A program made the position numbers and the translations under genes. Below, in pieces: positions 9,130 to 17,110 of a DNA stretch of 64,000 nucleotides. A model generated the notes under the pieces. The model was given only the letters and a program-made list of their open reading frames with translations, was not told the DNA's origin and searched no databases. The DNA is taken from positions 50,689-114,688 of the forward strand of contig CATXCB010000008.1 in the NCBI GenBank assembly GCA_958366705.1, read 5' to 3'. The first letter of the stretch is position 1. Each line of letters starts with the position of its first letter. Source of the DNA: an uncultured bacterium (GTDB lineage Bacteria > Cyanobacteriota > Vampirovibrionia > Gastranaerophilales > Gastranaerophilaceae).

Positions 9130-12060
9130 ATGTTTTTCTACACAGATTTACACATCCATTCAAAATATTCAAGAGCAACAAGCAAAAACTGTGACCTTGA
9201 AAATCTTGCAATATGGGCAAAGAAAAAAGGTTTGGATGTAATCTCAACAGGTGATTTTACACACCCTGCATGGTTTGAAGAAATTAAAAAAAAACTTATT
9301 CCCGCAGGTGATGGAGTATTTCGACTTAAACCTGAAATAGAAAAACAAATCTACAAAAATTCAGACACTGAACCTGTAAAATTTATTTTATCAGTTGAAA
9401 TTTCAACAATCTATAAAAAAGGAGATAAGACAAGAAAAGTTCACCACGTTGTTTTTGTTCCAAATATGGAAGCAGCTCAAAACTTTAGACAAAAACTCGG
9501 TGCAATCGGGAATATAAATTCTGACGGACGTCCAATACTCGGTCTGGATTCAAGAAACCTGCTTGAAACAACTTTAGAATCAGGCGAAGGTTCATTTATT
9601 ATACCGGCTCATATATGGACCCCATGGTTTTCCGTATTAGGTTCAAAATCAGGATTTGACTCCATTGAAGAATGTTACGAAGATTTATCAGAACATATTT
9701 TTGCTGTAGAAACAGGTTTATCATCTGACCCTGAGATGAATTGGAGAGTTTCTAAACTTGATAAATACAGACTGGTATCAAATTCCGATGCTCACTCTCC
9801 GGCAAAACTTGCACGAGAAGCTACAGTATTTGATACAAATCCGGATTATTTCAGCATAATGAATGCTCTAAAAACAGGAAGCGGTTACGTCGGAACAGTA
9901 GAATTCTTTCCGGAAGAAGGTAAATACCACGAAGACGGTCACAGAAAATGCAACGTTTGCTTAACTCCGGAAGAATCCAACAAACTGAACGGTCTTTGTC
10001 CTGTATGCGGAAAACCTATGACAATAGGAGTTCTAAATAGAGTTTGCGAACTTGCAGACAGAGGAGTTGACAGTACATTCAAACCAGACACCGCAGGTCA
10101 GGTATATTCTCTTGTTCCGCTGCCTGAAATAATTTCAGAAATTCTCGGCGTCGGCCCGTCCAGCAAATCCGTTACAAACGAGTACGAAAGACTTATAAAC
10201 AAATTCGGCTCTGAATTATCCATATTAAGACAGGTTCCGATTGATGATATTTCAAAAGATTTTCCATTATTAGGAGAGGGTATTTCCCGCCTGCGAGAGG
10301 GAAAAGTTATCAAACACGCAGGTTATGACGGCGAATACGGAATTATTAAACTATTTGAAAAAGAAGAACTTGTAAAAAAAAACTTTATAAATCTAAAGCT
10401 TGATATTGAAATTCCTGAACCAATTGAAAATAAAGTTGAACATAAATCTTTCGAGCCCAAAATTATACCACCTACCCAAACTTTAAAGCAAGAGATTCAA
10501 AATAACACTCAAAAAACAAAAGATTTGGATGAATTTCAACAAGCGGCGGTGGACAATCCAAACAATCAACTTTTGATTACTGCAGGCCCGGGCTCCGGTA
10601 AAACAACCGTACTAACCCGTCGTTTAGCAAAAATAATTTCAGAAAATATTCACCTCCCGCAAAATTGTCTTGCAATTACATTCACACGAAAAGCTGCTCA
10701 GGAAATGAAAACAAGACTGCAAACAAATTTAAAAGAAGATGCAAAAAATATAAATATTCATACATTCCACTCTCTATGTTTTTCAATCCTGAAAGAACAA
10801 TACGAAGCAGCAGGATTAGACAAAGATTTTCAAGTAATGAGCGAACAGGAAAAAGAACTCTGCACAGATAAATCAATCCTTGAAAACACACTTGATTTTG
10901 ACCAGTTAATTACTCTTACCGTAAAACTTTTGGAAGAGAATCCTGAGATTCAACAGCTGTACCGCAAAAGATTCAAATACACATCAGTCGATGAATATCA
11001 GGATATTGACGAAAATCAGTACAAATTAATCCGACTTCTTGTTCCAGAAAACGGTAATATTTGTGTTATCGGTGACCCGAATCAGGCAATTTACGGATTC
11101 AGAGGCGGTGATTCAAAATTTTTCAAAAACTTCACTAAGGATTATAAAAACGCACAGCCAATAAGCCTGAAAAATAACTACCGTTCAACAGGAAATATTG
11201 TTGACGCTTCAAATCAAATGATAGAATCATTTAATATTGTTTCAATGTATGAAAAACCACATGAAAGAATAACAATCCACACAGCTCCAACCGACAAATC
11301 AGAAGCTGAATTTATCGCAAGTACAATAGAGAATCTTATCGGCGGACACAATTTATTTTCTATAGATTCTTCTAGAACAGCAGGGCAAGAATCAGAATTA
11401 AGTTTTTCTGATTTCGCAATTCTATACAGAACATCCTCTCAATTACCGCCAATAATAGAAGCTCTGGTTAGAACTGGAATGCCTTATGTTACAGTTTCAA
11501 ACGAACCATTATGCAGCAAAAAACCTATACATGATTTATTAAGCAGGCTTACAGATGGCAAAAATCTTATTGAACAGCTTGAAGATTTATCAAAAGAATT
11601 TGCGGATAAAATAGATAATAATACAATGAATTTTCTGCTTGATATAGCAAGAAATTTTGAAACAAAAACAGATTTTATCCATGAAATTTCAATGTCGACC
11701 GAAGCTGATACTCTGGATAAAAGAGCAGACAGAATCACGCTTATGACTCTTCACTCTTCAAAAGGGCTGGAATTCAAATGCGTATTTATCGCAGGATTGG
11801 AAGACGGAATTCTGCCTCTATACAGAGCAAAAGAAGAAAAAGAGATTGAAGAAGAAAGAAGACTTCTTTACGTTGGAATGACAAGAGCCGAAGAAAGATT
11901 ATTTTTAACCCGTGCAATAAAAAGAAAATGGCTCGGTACATACAAAAATCTTGAAATTTCGCCATTCTTAGAAAAAATTGAACAAAATCTTTTAGAACTT
12001 TCTAAATTTGAGCAGAAACAAAAGGAAGAAAATAACACACAACAATTAAGCCTATTTTAA
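9130..12060 (+). CDS. EndoQ-type PHP nuclease fused to UvrD-like helicase
   Basis: This is a 976-residue fusion. Residues 1-420 are a PHP-domain nuclease of the EndoQ/TIGR00375 type: 'DLHIHSKYS' with metal His8 and His10, 'SNSDAHSPAKL', and a four-Cys zinc site (Cys274, 277, 290, 293). EndoQ enzymes cut 5' of deaminated bases such as uracil and hypoxanthine. After a charged linker, a superfamily 1A helicase follows: 'AGPGSGKTT' (485-493), 'TFTRKAAQEM', 'VDEYQDID' (Asp621-Glu622), 'GDPNQAIYGFRGGD', 'NNYRST', 'LHSSKGLEF' and 'LLYVGMTRAEERL'. The region between motifs IV and V is short, so domain 2B is reduced. The fusion suggests nicking at a lesion coupled to strand unwinding. A separate complete UvrD/PcrA is encoded at 46047-48062. 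Confidence 0.85.
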   Translation: MFFYTDLHIHSKYSRATSKNCDLENLAIWAKKKGLDVISTGDFTHPAWFEEIKKKLIPAGDGVFRLKPEIEKQIYKNSDTEPVKFILSVEISTIYKKGDKTRKVHHVVFVPNMEAAQNFRQKLGAIGNINSDGRPILGLDSRNLLETTLESGEGSFIIPAHIWTPWFSVLGSKSGFDSIEECYEDLSEHIFAVETGLSSDPEMNWRVSKLDKYRLVSNSDAHSPAKLAREATVFDTNPDYFSIMNALKTGSGYVGTVEFFPEEGKYHEDGHRKCNVCLTPEESNKLNGLCPVCGKPMTIGVLNRVCELADRGVDSTFKPDTAGQVYSLVPLPEIISEILGVGPSSKSVTNEYERLINKFGSELSILRQVPIDDISKDFPLLGEGISRLREGKVIKHAGYDGEYGIIKLFEKEELVKKNFINLKLDIEIPEPIENKVEHKSFEPKIIPPTQTLKQEIQNNTQKTKDLDEFQQAAVDNPNNQLLITAGPGSGKTTVLTRRLAKIISENIHLPQNCLAITFTRKAAQEMKTRLQTNLKEDAKNINIHTFHSLCFSILKEQYEAAGLDKDFQVMSEQEKELCTDKSILENTLDFDQLITLTVKLLEENPEIQQLYRKRFKYTSVDEYQDIDENQYKLIRLLVPENGNICVIGDPNQAIYGFRGGDSKFFKNFTKDYKNAQPISLKNNYRSTGNIVDASNQMIESFNIVSMYEKPHERITIHTAPTDKSEAEFIASTIENLIGGHNLFSIDSSRTAGQESELSFSDFAILYRTSSQLPPIIEALVRTGMPYVTVSNEPLCSKKPIHDLLSRLTDGKNLIEQLEDLSKEFADKIDNNTMNFLLDIARNFETKTDFIHEISMSTEADTLDKRADRITLMTLHSSKGLEFKCVFIAGLEDGILPLYRAKEEKEIEEERRLLYVGMTRAEERLFLTRAIKRKWLGTYKNLEISPFLEKIEQNLLELSKFEQKQKEENNTQQLSLF

Positions 12061-12104
12061 ATAATTAAAGCAAAAATAAAAATTCACCGGTTTTAAGATA
12101 AACA

Positions 12105-13007
12105 ATGAATACTAATATTACCCCGAAGACAAAACATTATACCCCGAGTTTTCAAGCTTATTACAAAAGTTCTTTTGGCAAGCGATTAGAAAAAGCACTC
12201 AAAAATACAAACACCTCTGATGGACTATCTGAAGAGTTTAACAAAATATTAGCAAAGAAAAAAAACAGTTATAATAAAATTGGAGAAGGCAGTTACGGTT
12301 CTGTATACAGAATAGATGACTACTATGTTTTCAAAATTTATCATAAAACCGGAGCACAAACAGGAAATTTCAAAGCCTCATATGAAAATAAATTTCAAGA
12401 TTTAAAAGTTTACTGCGGAAAAGTTCTCGCCAAAATAGGAAATATTGAAATTATCCGTAATGTAACAAAAAATCGAAAAGATTTTCTCCAAATGGCTAAC
12501 CCGTCGGTAGATGGAATTGAAGCCTATAATCATTCGCTCAAAGAATTTATTTCACTGCCGCAAAAAGCATTTGACAAACTAGCCAAAGATTTTATGACAT
12601 TAAACAGCATCCATAATTCCAATCTTTACTATTCATTTGATACTAATAATCCTAATAATTTTATAAAAGTAGGAAAATCTATAAAAATTGTGGATGATAT
12701 CGACTGGACGCCATGCAAACAACCAAATGACATCTATAATCTAATGCATATATTTATAAAAAAAGATGGGGATATAAATTTGAAAAAAGAAATTTTCAAA
12801 AAATGTGCGCTTGCCTGTGAAAAACAAAAATTACCAATGGATGCAGTCTATGATTATCTATATCAATTTATGGATGATATTTTACAAAATGCAGGCATAA
12901 AAATGTCTTTTGATAGTTATTATCACAGTATGCAGGATTTTAGAAATGAATATCCAAATGATACTAAACGAATGCTATTAGTAAAAAATTTTATTGAATC
13001 GTTATAA
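12105..13007 (+). CDS. Minimal protein kinase-like protein with N-terminal tag
   Basis: This 300-residue soluble protein has a clear kinase nucleotide-binding loop, 'IGEGSYGSVY' (Gly60, 62, 65), with Lys77 in 'VFKIYH' as the ATP-anchoring lysine. Asp179 and Asn184 keep the D-x4-N spacing of the catalytic loop, and 'IVDDIDW' (195-201) stands where DFG is expected. It may therefore be active, although it lacks an obvious HRD and the C-lobe is short, like bacterial effector kinases of the OspG/NleH type. Residues 14-18 read 'PSFQA', the tag shared with other proteins here. It heads a run of four tagged genes. No strong ribosome site is seen. Kinase fold is an inference from motifs. Confidence 0.6.
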   Translation: MNTNITPKTKHYTPSFQAYYKSSFGKRLEKALKNTNTSDGLSEEFNKILAKKKNSYNKIGEGSYGSVYRIDDYYVFKIYHKTGAQTGNFKASYENKFQDLKVYCGKVLAKIGNIEIIRNVTKNRKDFLQMANPSVDGIEAYNHSLKEFISLPQKAFDKLAKDFMTLNSIHNSNLYYSFDTNNPNNFIKVGKSIKIVDDIDWTPCKQPNDIYNLMHIFIKKDGDINLKKEIFKKCALACEKQKLPMDAVYDYLYQFMDDILQNAGIKMSFDSYYHSMQDFRNEYPNDTKRMLLVKNFIESL

Positions 13008-13034
13008 TTATAAAATGTTTAAAAGGAAGATAAA

Positions 13035-13613
13035 ATGAATAATAAAATTAATTTCAACGGAAATTTTATAAGACCAACAGTAGTAAAAAAAATAAATAAA
13101 GATAATAAATATATCCCGCACAGAGTTTCACTAATCCAGATTGATACAACAAACCAGATGGATATTAAGGCTCTTCGCGATACCTTTAAAATTTGGGAAA
13201 ATGATTCTTCAATCCCATCATTTTCCGACATAATTTATGAAGATGCCAAACAAATTCATGATAAAAATTACGACAACGGTTTTCATAAATTTTTTGTTCT
13301 GACAAACCAGAAAAAACATTTTTATAAATTAAACTATAACGACATTTTAGCAATGTCAGAGATATCAGCTTACCCGCATTCTAAAAAAATAAATATTGAT
13401 GCTATAGAAGTGCATCCCGAACATAATTACTGGTCGTCCAAAAGAAATTTTAAAGGAATAGGAAGCGCATTTTTAGATGCAATAAAAAAAGTTTTTGACG
13501 GCAAAGAAATTACACTTAGGTCAGTGCCTTCTGCAATAGATTTTTATAAGAAAAACGGTTTTCATCAAATTACAAAAGACTCACATGACCTACAATACCT
13601 TGAAATAAAATAA
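13035..13613 (+). CDS. GNAT-like acetyltransferase with N-terminal tag
   Basis: This 192-residue protein begins 'MNNKINFNGNF', carrying the tag I-x-F-N-G at residues 5-9. The second half fits a GNAT fold: 'IDAIEVHPEHN' as the central strand, then 'RNFKGIGSAFLDAI', a version of the (Q/R)xxGxG/A acetyl-CoA loop, and 'AIDFYKKNGF' as the final strand-helix. AAGGA precedes the ATG at good spacing. It lies 27 bases after the kinase-like gene and is probably cotranscribed. The substrate is unknown; a protein target is possible given the neighbours. Confidence 0.65.
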   Translation: MNNKINFNGNFIRPTVVKKINKDNKYIPHRVSLIQIDTTNQMDIKALRDTFKIWENDSSIPSFSDIIYEDAKQIHDKNYDNGFHKFFVLTNQKKHFYKLNYNDILAMSEISAYPHSKKINIDAIEVHPEHNYWSSKRNFKGIGSAFLDAIKKVFDGKEITLRSVPSAIDFYKKNGFHQITKDSHDLQYLEIK

Positions 13614-13636
13614 TTATGAAATATTTGGAGAATAAT

Positions 13637-13978
13637 ATGAACAATATCAGCTTTAATGGTAAATTAAGTACAGAATTATGCAAAAAGCTGGGTGTAGCTA
13701 CAAATACACAAATCCCCGGTGCAAAAACTTTAACCCTTACAGATATAAAATCCGAACCTGTATATAACAGGTACAAAAATGGAATATTTTACAAAGCAAA
13801 ATCTTTCAGAGACTATATGGAATCACAAACATTTGCAGAATTTTCTAACGATATCAACCCAGAAAAACAAATCCGCATTAATATTGGCAGCAATTTAGAT
13901 ATAAATTCGTCAATTCTGGAGAAAATAAATGACGACGTTATTAAAAAAGCCTCTAAACTTTTAGATATTGATATTTAG
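13637..13978 (+). CDS. Small tagged protein, function unknown
   Basis: The start is placed at 13637 rather than 13616 because GGAG sits six bases upstream of this ATG. The 113-residue product then begins 'MNNISFNGKL', placing the tag at residues 4-8. The rest is soluble and mixed alpha/beta ('YNRYKNGIFYKAKSFRDYMES'), with no catalytic motif I can name. It is the third gene of the tagged run at 12105-14264, with 23 bases between it and the GNAT-like gene. Confidence 0.65.
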   Translation: MNNISFNGKLSTELCKKLGVATNTQIPGAKTLTLTDIKSEPVYNRYKNGIFYKAKSFRDYMESQTFAEFSNDINPEKQIRINIGSNLDINSSILEKINDDVIKKASKLLDIDI

Positions 13979-14021
13979 AACTTATAAAATTTTTTGATAT
14001 ACTTATATGGGGACTAAATTT

Positions 14022-14264
14022 ATGCAGATTCAACCGATTAATAATGCAAATACAAAACACCACCAAAAGATAAATACCGTAACTCTCACCGGATACGCAT
14101 CCTTAGGATTTGGCATTGCCAGCGGTCTTGCTGCTGCCGGCAAAAAGAAAAAAATAAAACTGCATAAAACTCTGGCATATATTTCAGGAGCAATGGCACT
14201 GATTCATACAGGCATAATAGAATGGTACAAATTTAACAGAAAAAATAATTTAAAGAAAGGTTAA
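14022..14264 (+). CDS. Small two-helix membrane protein
   Basis: The start at 14022 is chosen because GGGGA lies about eight bases upstream; a start at 14007 would overlap that site. The 80-residue protein has a polar lead with 'VTLTGYAS', a loose form of the local tag, then two membrane helices ('LGFGIASGLAAAG' and 'LAYISGAMALIHTGIIEW') separated by a Lys-rich turn, and a basic tail. The topology suggests both ends in the cytoplasm. It ends the tagged run and stops 9 bases before the peroxiredoxin start. Its function is unknown. Confidence 0.6.
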   Translation: MQIQPINNANTKHHQKINTVTLTGYASLGFGIASGLAAAGKKKKIKLHKTLAYISGAMALIHTGIIEWYKFNRKNNLKKG

Positions 14265-14273
14265 TCAAATATT

Positions 14274-14729
14274 ATGGAATATTTAAATATAAAACTTCAA
14301 GGAATTGATAAAAACGGGGTTGAAAATGAATACTCTCTTGCAGATTTTAAAGGCAAAAGAGTTATTTTGTATTTTTATCCTAAAGATAACACATCCGGCT
14401 GCACGCAGGAAGCATGCGATTTTAGAGATAGTATGAATCGTTTAACTTCAATTGCTGAAGTAATCGGCGTAAGCCCTAACGATATAAAAAGTCATAAAAA
14501 ATTTCAGGAAAAACAGAGTTTGAATTTTATTCTTTTATCAGACACAGAACAACAACTATCTAACGAATTTAATGTATGGGTAGAAAAATCAATGTATGGC
14601 AGAAAATACATGGGGATTGAACGTTCAACATTTATTCTTGATAAAAACGGAAATATTATAAAAGAATGGAGAAAAGTTAAAGTTAACGGTCATGTCGATG
14701 AAGTATTAAATTATTTATCTGCAATATAG
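14274..14729 (+). CDS. bcp: Peroxiredoxin, BCP/PrxQ type
   Basis: This 151-residue thiol peroxidase has the PrxQ active site 'TSGCTQEACDFRD': peroxidatic Cys43 and resolving Cys48 in the usual C-x4-C spacing. 'YFYPKDNT' precedes the active site and 'ERSTFILDKNG' follows. It reduces hydrogen and organic peroxides using thioredoxin; a thioredoxin-like protein is encoded at 36710-37024. It is probably cotranscribed with the small membrane protein before it. Confidence 0.92.
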   Translation: MEYLNIKLQGIDKNGVENEYSLADFKGKRVILYFYPKDNTSGCTQEACDFRDSMNRLTSIAEVIGVSPNDIKSHKKFQEKQSLNFILLSDTEQQLSNEFNVWVEKSMYGRKYMGIERSTFILDKNGNIIKEWRKVKVNGHVDEVLNYLSAI

Positions 14730-14746
14730 TCGTTATTAAAATATAA

Positions 14747-15127
14747 TTATTTTGTCCGTGCCGGTAATAGCCCTATAATTGCAGGTTGAATACAAAATAC
14801 AAAAACAATTAATACATAAAACAAACTATCATTATTCTGTAAAAAAATTGCCACTAAAATATGATCAAAAGTTAATATAATTGCAAGAATAATAGATATT
14901 GCTAAATTATTTGAAAAATCCATAATTCTTTTTTTATAATTAAACATTATAAAAATATTTATTATAAACAAAACTATAGCACCAAATATTGACGACATGT
15001 TATGCTTTAAGAAACCGAAAAAAAATAAAAATCCAAGAACAAAATATAAAATCATTAACAATATAAAATATATTGCAAATGTGGCTCTATCAATTTTTCC
15101 ATTTGGACTAAAAATATTATAATTCAT
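14747..15127 (-). CDS. Small membrane protein, DUF805-like
   Basis: This 126-residue protein has four predicted membrane helices after a short lead, 'FSPNGKIDRATFAIYF', which resembles the 'GRxxRxxFW' entry of DUF805 membrane proteins. A strong AAGGAG precedes the ATG. No enzymatic motif is visible. It is convergent with bcp. Confidence 0.6.
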   Translation of the reverse strand: MNYNIFSPNGKIDRATFAIYFILLMILYFVLGFLFFFGFLKHNMSSIFGAIVLFIINIFIMFNYKKRIMDFSNNLAISIILAIILTFDHILVAIFLQNNDSLFYVLIVFVFCIQPAIIGLLPARTK

Positions 15128-15207
15128 TTCTTCTCCTTAAAGACATATCTATTATATCATCACTAAAAAAATTTTGGCAATTTAATAAATTTAAATTAAT
15201 ATTTATA

Positions 15208-15241
15208 GAAGAGGCAGAACTTAAATAAGTTCTGCCTCTTC
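15208..15241 (-). terminator. Intrinsic terminator after the winged-helix gene
   Basis: A 16-base stem GAAGAGGCAGAACTTA and its complement lies 23 bases after the stop at 15264. It ends in a short mixed A/T tail. Confidence 0.75.
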
Positions 15242-15263
15242 TAATTGCTTAAATAATTACAAA

Positions 15264-15494
15264 TTAAACTAATTTAACTGTAACTGATTTTGGTTTTTGA
15301 GTATAAGAGATTTTATCTTCTCTTGATAACCAGCCTAAGCCCATGTAAGTGAAATTATCATCCAAATCCATATCTTTTCTTAATTTGTTGATAGTAACTT
15401 CACCTTTGTCTGATAGGTAATTGTAGATTTTACCTGCAGATTCAATGATTTGTACTTGCATTTCTTTTTGTTCTTTTTTACTTGATGTAAACAT
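15264..15494 (-). CDS. Winged-helix protein, DUF2582-like
   Basis: The start is set at 15494, where AGGAGG stands seven bases upstream; the longer frame to 15518 would bury that site. The 76-residue protein has the compact fold 'IIESAGKIYNYLSDKGEVTINKL' then 'YMGLGWLSREDKISY', matching small winged helix-turn-helix proteins of the DUF2582 family. Members are suspected DNA-binding proteins. The unusually strong ribosome site suggests high expression. A large A+T-rich gap with a palindrome lies upstream. Confidence 0.75.
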   Translation of the reverse strand: MFTSSKKEQKEMQVQIIESAGKIYNYLSDKGEVTINKLRKDMDLDDNFTYMGLGWLSREDKISYTQKPKSVTVKLV

Positions 15495-15661
15495 GTTAAA
15501 AACCTCCTTTAAAATCATAATTTTATACTACTACTTTTTATCAAATAATGGAATATTATTTTTCTAGAAATATTAAAAAGCTAACTATGAGTAAGTTTTG
15601 AGCACTTAACATTTCTAAACTTTTCTAAAGTATACAACAAAAAAATAAATATTTTTCATCA

Positions 15662-15696
15662 TTTTAATGTATTTTCCTAAAAAAAATACATTAAAA
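15662..15696. repeat. 14-base palindrome in a 383-base A+T-rich gap
   Basis: TTTTAATGTATTTT (15662-15675) and its exact complement (15683-15696) are separated by seven bases. The surrounding gap 15495-15877 holds no gene I can support. The palindrome could be an operator for the winged-helix gene or a weak terminator of the gene starting at 16312. Confidence 0.5.
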
Positions 15697-15877
15697 ATAT
15701 TAGTTTTTTATATAAAAAGCTGTTTTTAAACGAAAAATATACAAAAAATAAATATTTTATAGCAAAATTTTTTATAAAATAAAAATCAAAAGACAAAAAA
15801 GACAAGAGCTTAGGGACCATCACCATTATATAATTTTAACAAAATTATAAAACATAACAATGCAAAATCTAAACTAA

Positions 15878-16312
15878 TTATATATCTCTATTTAAAATTA
15901 TTTTATCAGAAGAATTTATCATTTGATAATTTAAATTTTTAATATCTTTTTCTAATTCAGTTTTTTCATAATAATCTGCTGAAAATATTACAACCGGATT
16001 ATTATTTTTCAATATAAATGTCAATAAATATGAAGAGTATCCTATTGCATAACGATTACCTTTTACTCTCTGTCGCAAAAAACCTACTTTATCTATTTGA
16101 GAAAATTTTACCAAAGTTTTTCTTGTCTTTTGATTGACTAAATTTACTTTTTCGATATAACAAATATCCTGAGATTTTGAACATATCAAGGTTTCTTGTT
16201 TATAGTTTGTTAAAAGCCCGGCAACTATAGCACCAGTAATAAGAATTCCAAACAGAACATTTAAGACATTTTTTAGATTGTCTTTATCTTCATTTAAGGA
16301 AAAATTATTCAT
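15878..16312 (-). CDS. Single-pass membrane protein, function unknown
   Basis: This 144-residue protein has a short polar N-terminus and one membrane helix ('VLFGILITGAIVAGLLT', about 19-35). An extracytoplasmic or cytoplasmic domain follows with two Cys ('LICSKSQDICYIE') that could form a disulphide. The beta-strand pattern ('SSYLLTFILKNNNPVVIF') resembles PH-like or DUF-type membrane-proximal domains, but I do not recognise the family. GGAG precedes the ATG. It is divergent from gph. Confidence 0.65.
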   Translation of the reverse strand: MNNFSLNEDKDNLKNVLNVLFGILITGAIVAGLLTNYKQETLICSKSQDICYIEKVNLVNQKTRKTLVKFSQIDKVGFLRQRVKGNRYAIGYSSYLLTFILKNNNPVVIFSADYYEKTELEKDIKNLNYQMINSSDKIILNRDI

Positions 16313-16375
16313 AATATTACTCCATTTATATAATCTACCATAAAATTTTTTCAGTATAATATTACTGAGGAAATT

Positions 16376-17032
16376 ATGAATAAAAATATTTTAATCTTTG
16401 ATTTAGACGGAACACTGTTAAATACATTGAACGACCTGACAGACAGCACAAATTACGCTCTCGCATCTTTAGGATATCCGCAAAAAACAATTGAACAGGT
16501 AAGAAATTACGTTGGCAATGGCGTTGCAAAACTAATTGAACGGGCAATTCCAAATGGCAGAACAAATCCTGATTTTGAAAAATGTCTTGAAATATTTAAA
16601 GAAAACTATTCTAAAAATATGTACAATAAAACCGCTCCCTATGATGGAATTATAAAAATGCTAAAACAATTACGTCTTAAAGGATGTAAAATAGCAGTTG
16701 TATCAAATAAATTTGATGCAGCAGTAAAAGAACTATGTAAAAAATACTTCCCAGATATGATAAATGTCGCAATAGGAGAAAATGAAGCAGGCGGAATTAA
16801 GAAAAAACCGGCGCCGGATACAGTATTAAAAGCATTAAAAGAGCTTAACGGCAAAACTTCTGATGCAATATATTTAGGGGATTCGGAAGTAGATATCCAA
16901 ACCGCTCAAAATTCAAACATGCCTTGTATCAGTGTAACATGGGGATTTAAAGATAAAGACTTTTTAATTCAACACGGTGCAAAAATTCTGGTCAGTACCC
17001 CACATGAAATTATTGAATACTTAGAAAACTAG
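16376..17032 (+). CDS. gph: HAD-family phosphatase, phosphoglycolate phosphatase-like
   Basis: This 218-residue HAD hydrolase has motif I 'DLDGTLLNT' (nucleophile Asp9, acid/base Asp11), motif II 'VVSNKFD', the motif III lysine in 'KKPAPD', and motif IV 'YLGDSEVDIQTA'. A helical C1 cap lies between motifs I and II. These are the marks of the Gph/PgmB group; length and 'FDLDGTL' fit phosphoglycolate phosphatase, which removes phosphoglycolate from DNA-end repair. Substrate within HAD proteins is hard to predict. GAGG precedes the ATG. Enolase follows 78 bases later. Confidence 0.85.
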   Translation: MNKNILIFDLDGTLLNTLNDLTDSTNYALASLGYPQKTIEQVRNYVGNGVAKLIERAIPNGRTNPDFEKCLEIFKENYSKNMYNKTAPYDGIIKMLKQLRLKGCKIAVVSNKFDAAVKELCKKYFPDMINVAIGENEAGGIKKKPAPDTVLKALKELNGKTSDAIYLGDSEVDIQTAQNSNMPCISVTWGFKDKDFLIQHGAKILVSTPHEIIEYLEN

Positions 17033-17110
17033 ACTAACCAGCCTAACTAATTGATGACATATAAACTTTATCATAAATTTCAAAAGGAAAGTAAAAGTTA
17101 AGAGGTCTAT

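Noticed and set aside
15495..15877. Origin of replication in the A+T-rich gap
   Set aside because: No DnaA boxes or nearby dnaA, dnaN or gyr genes were seen.
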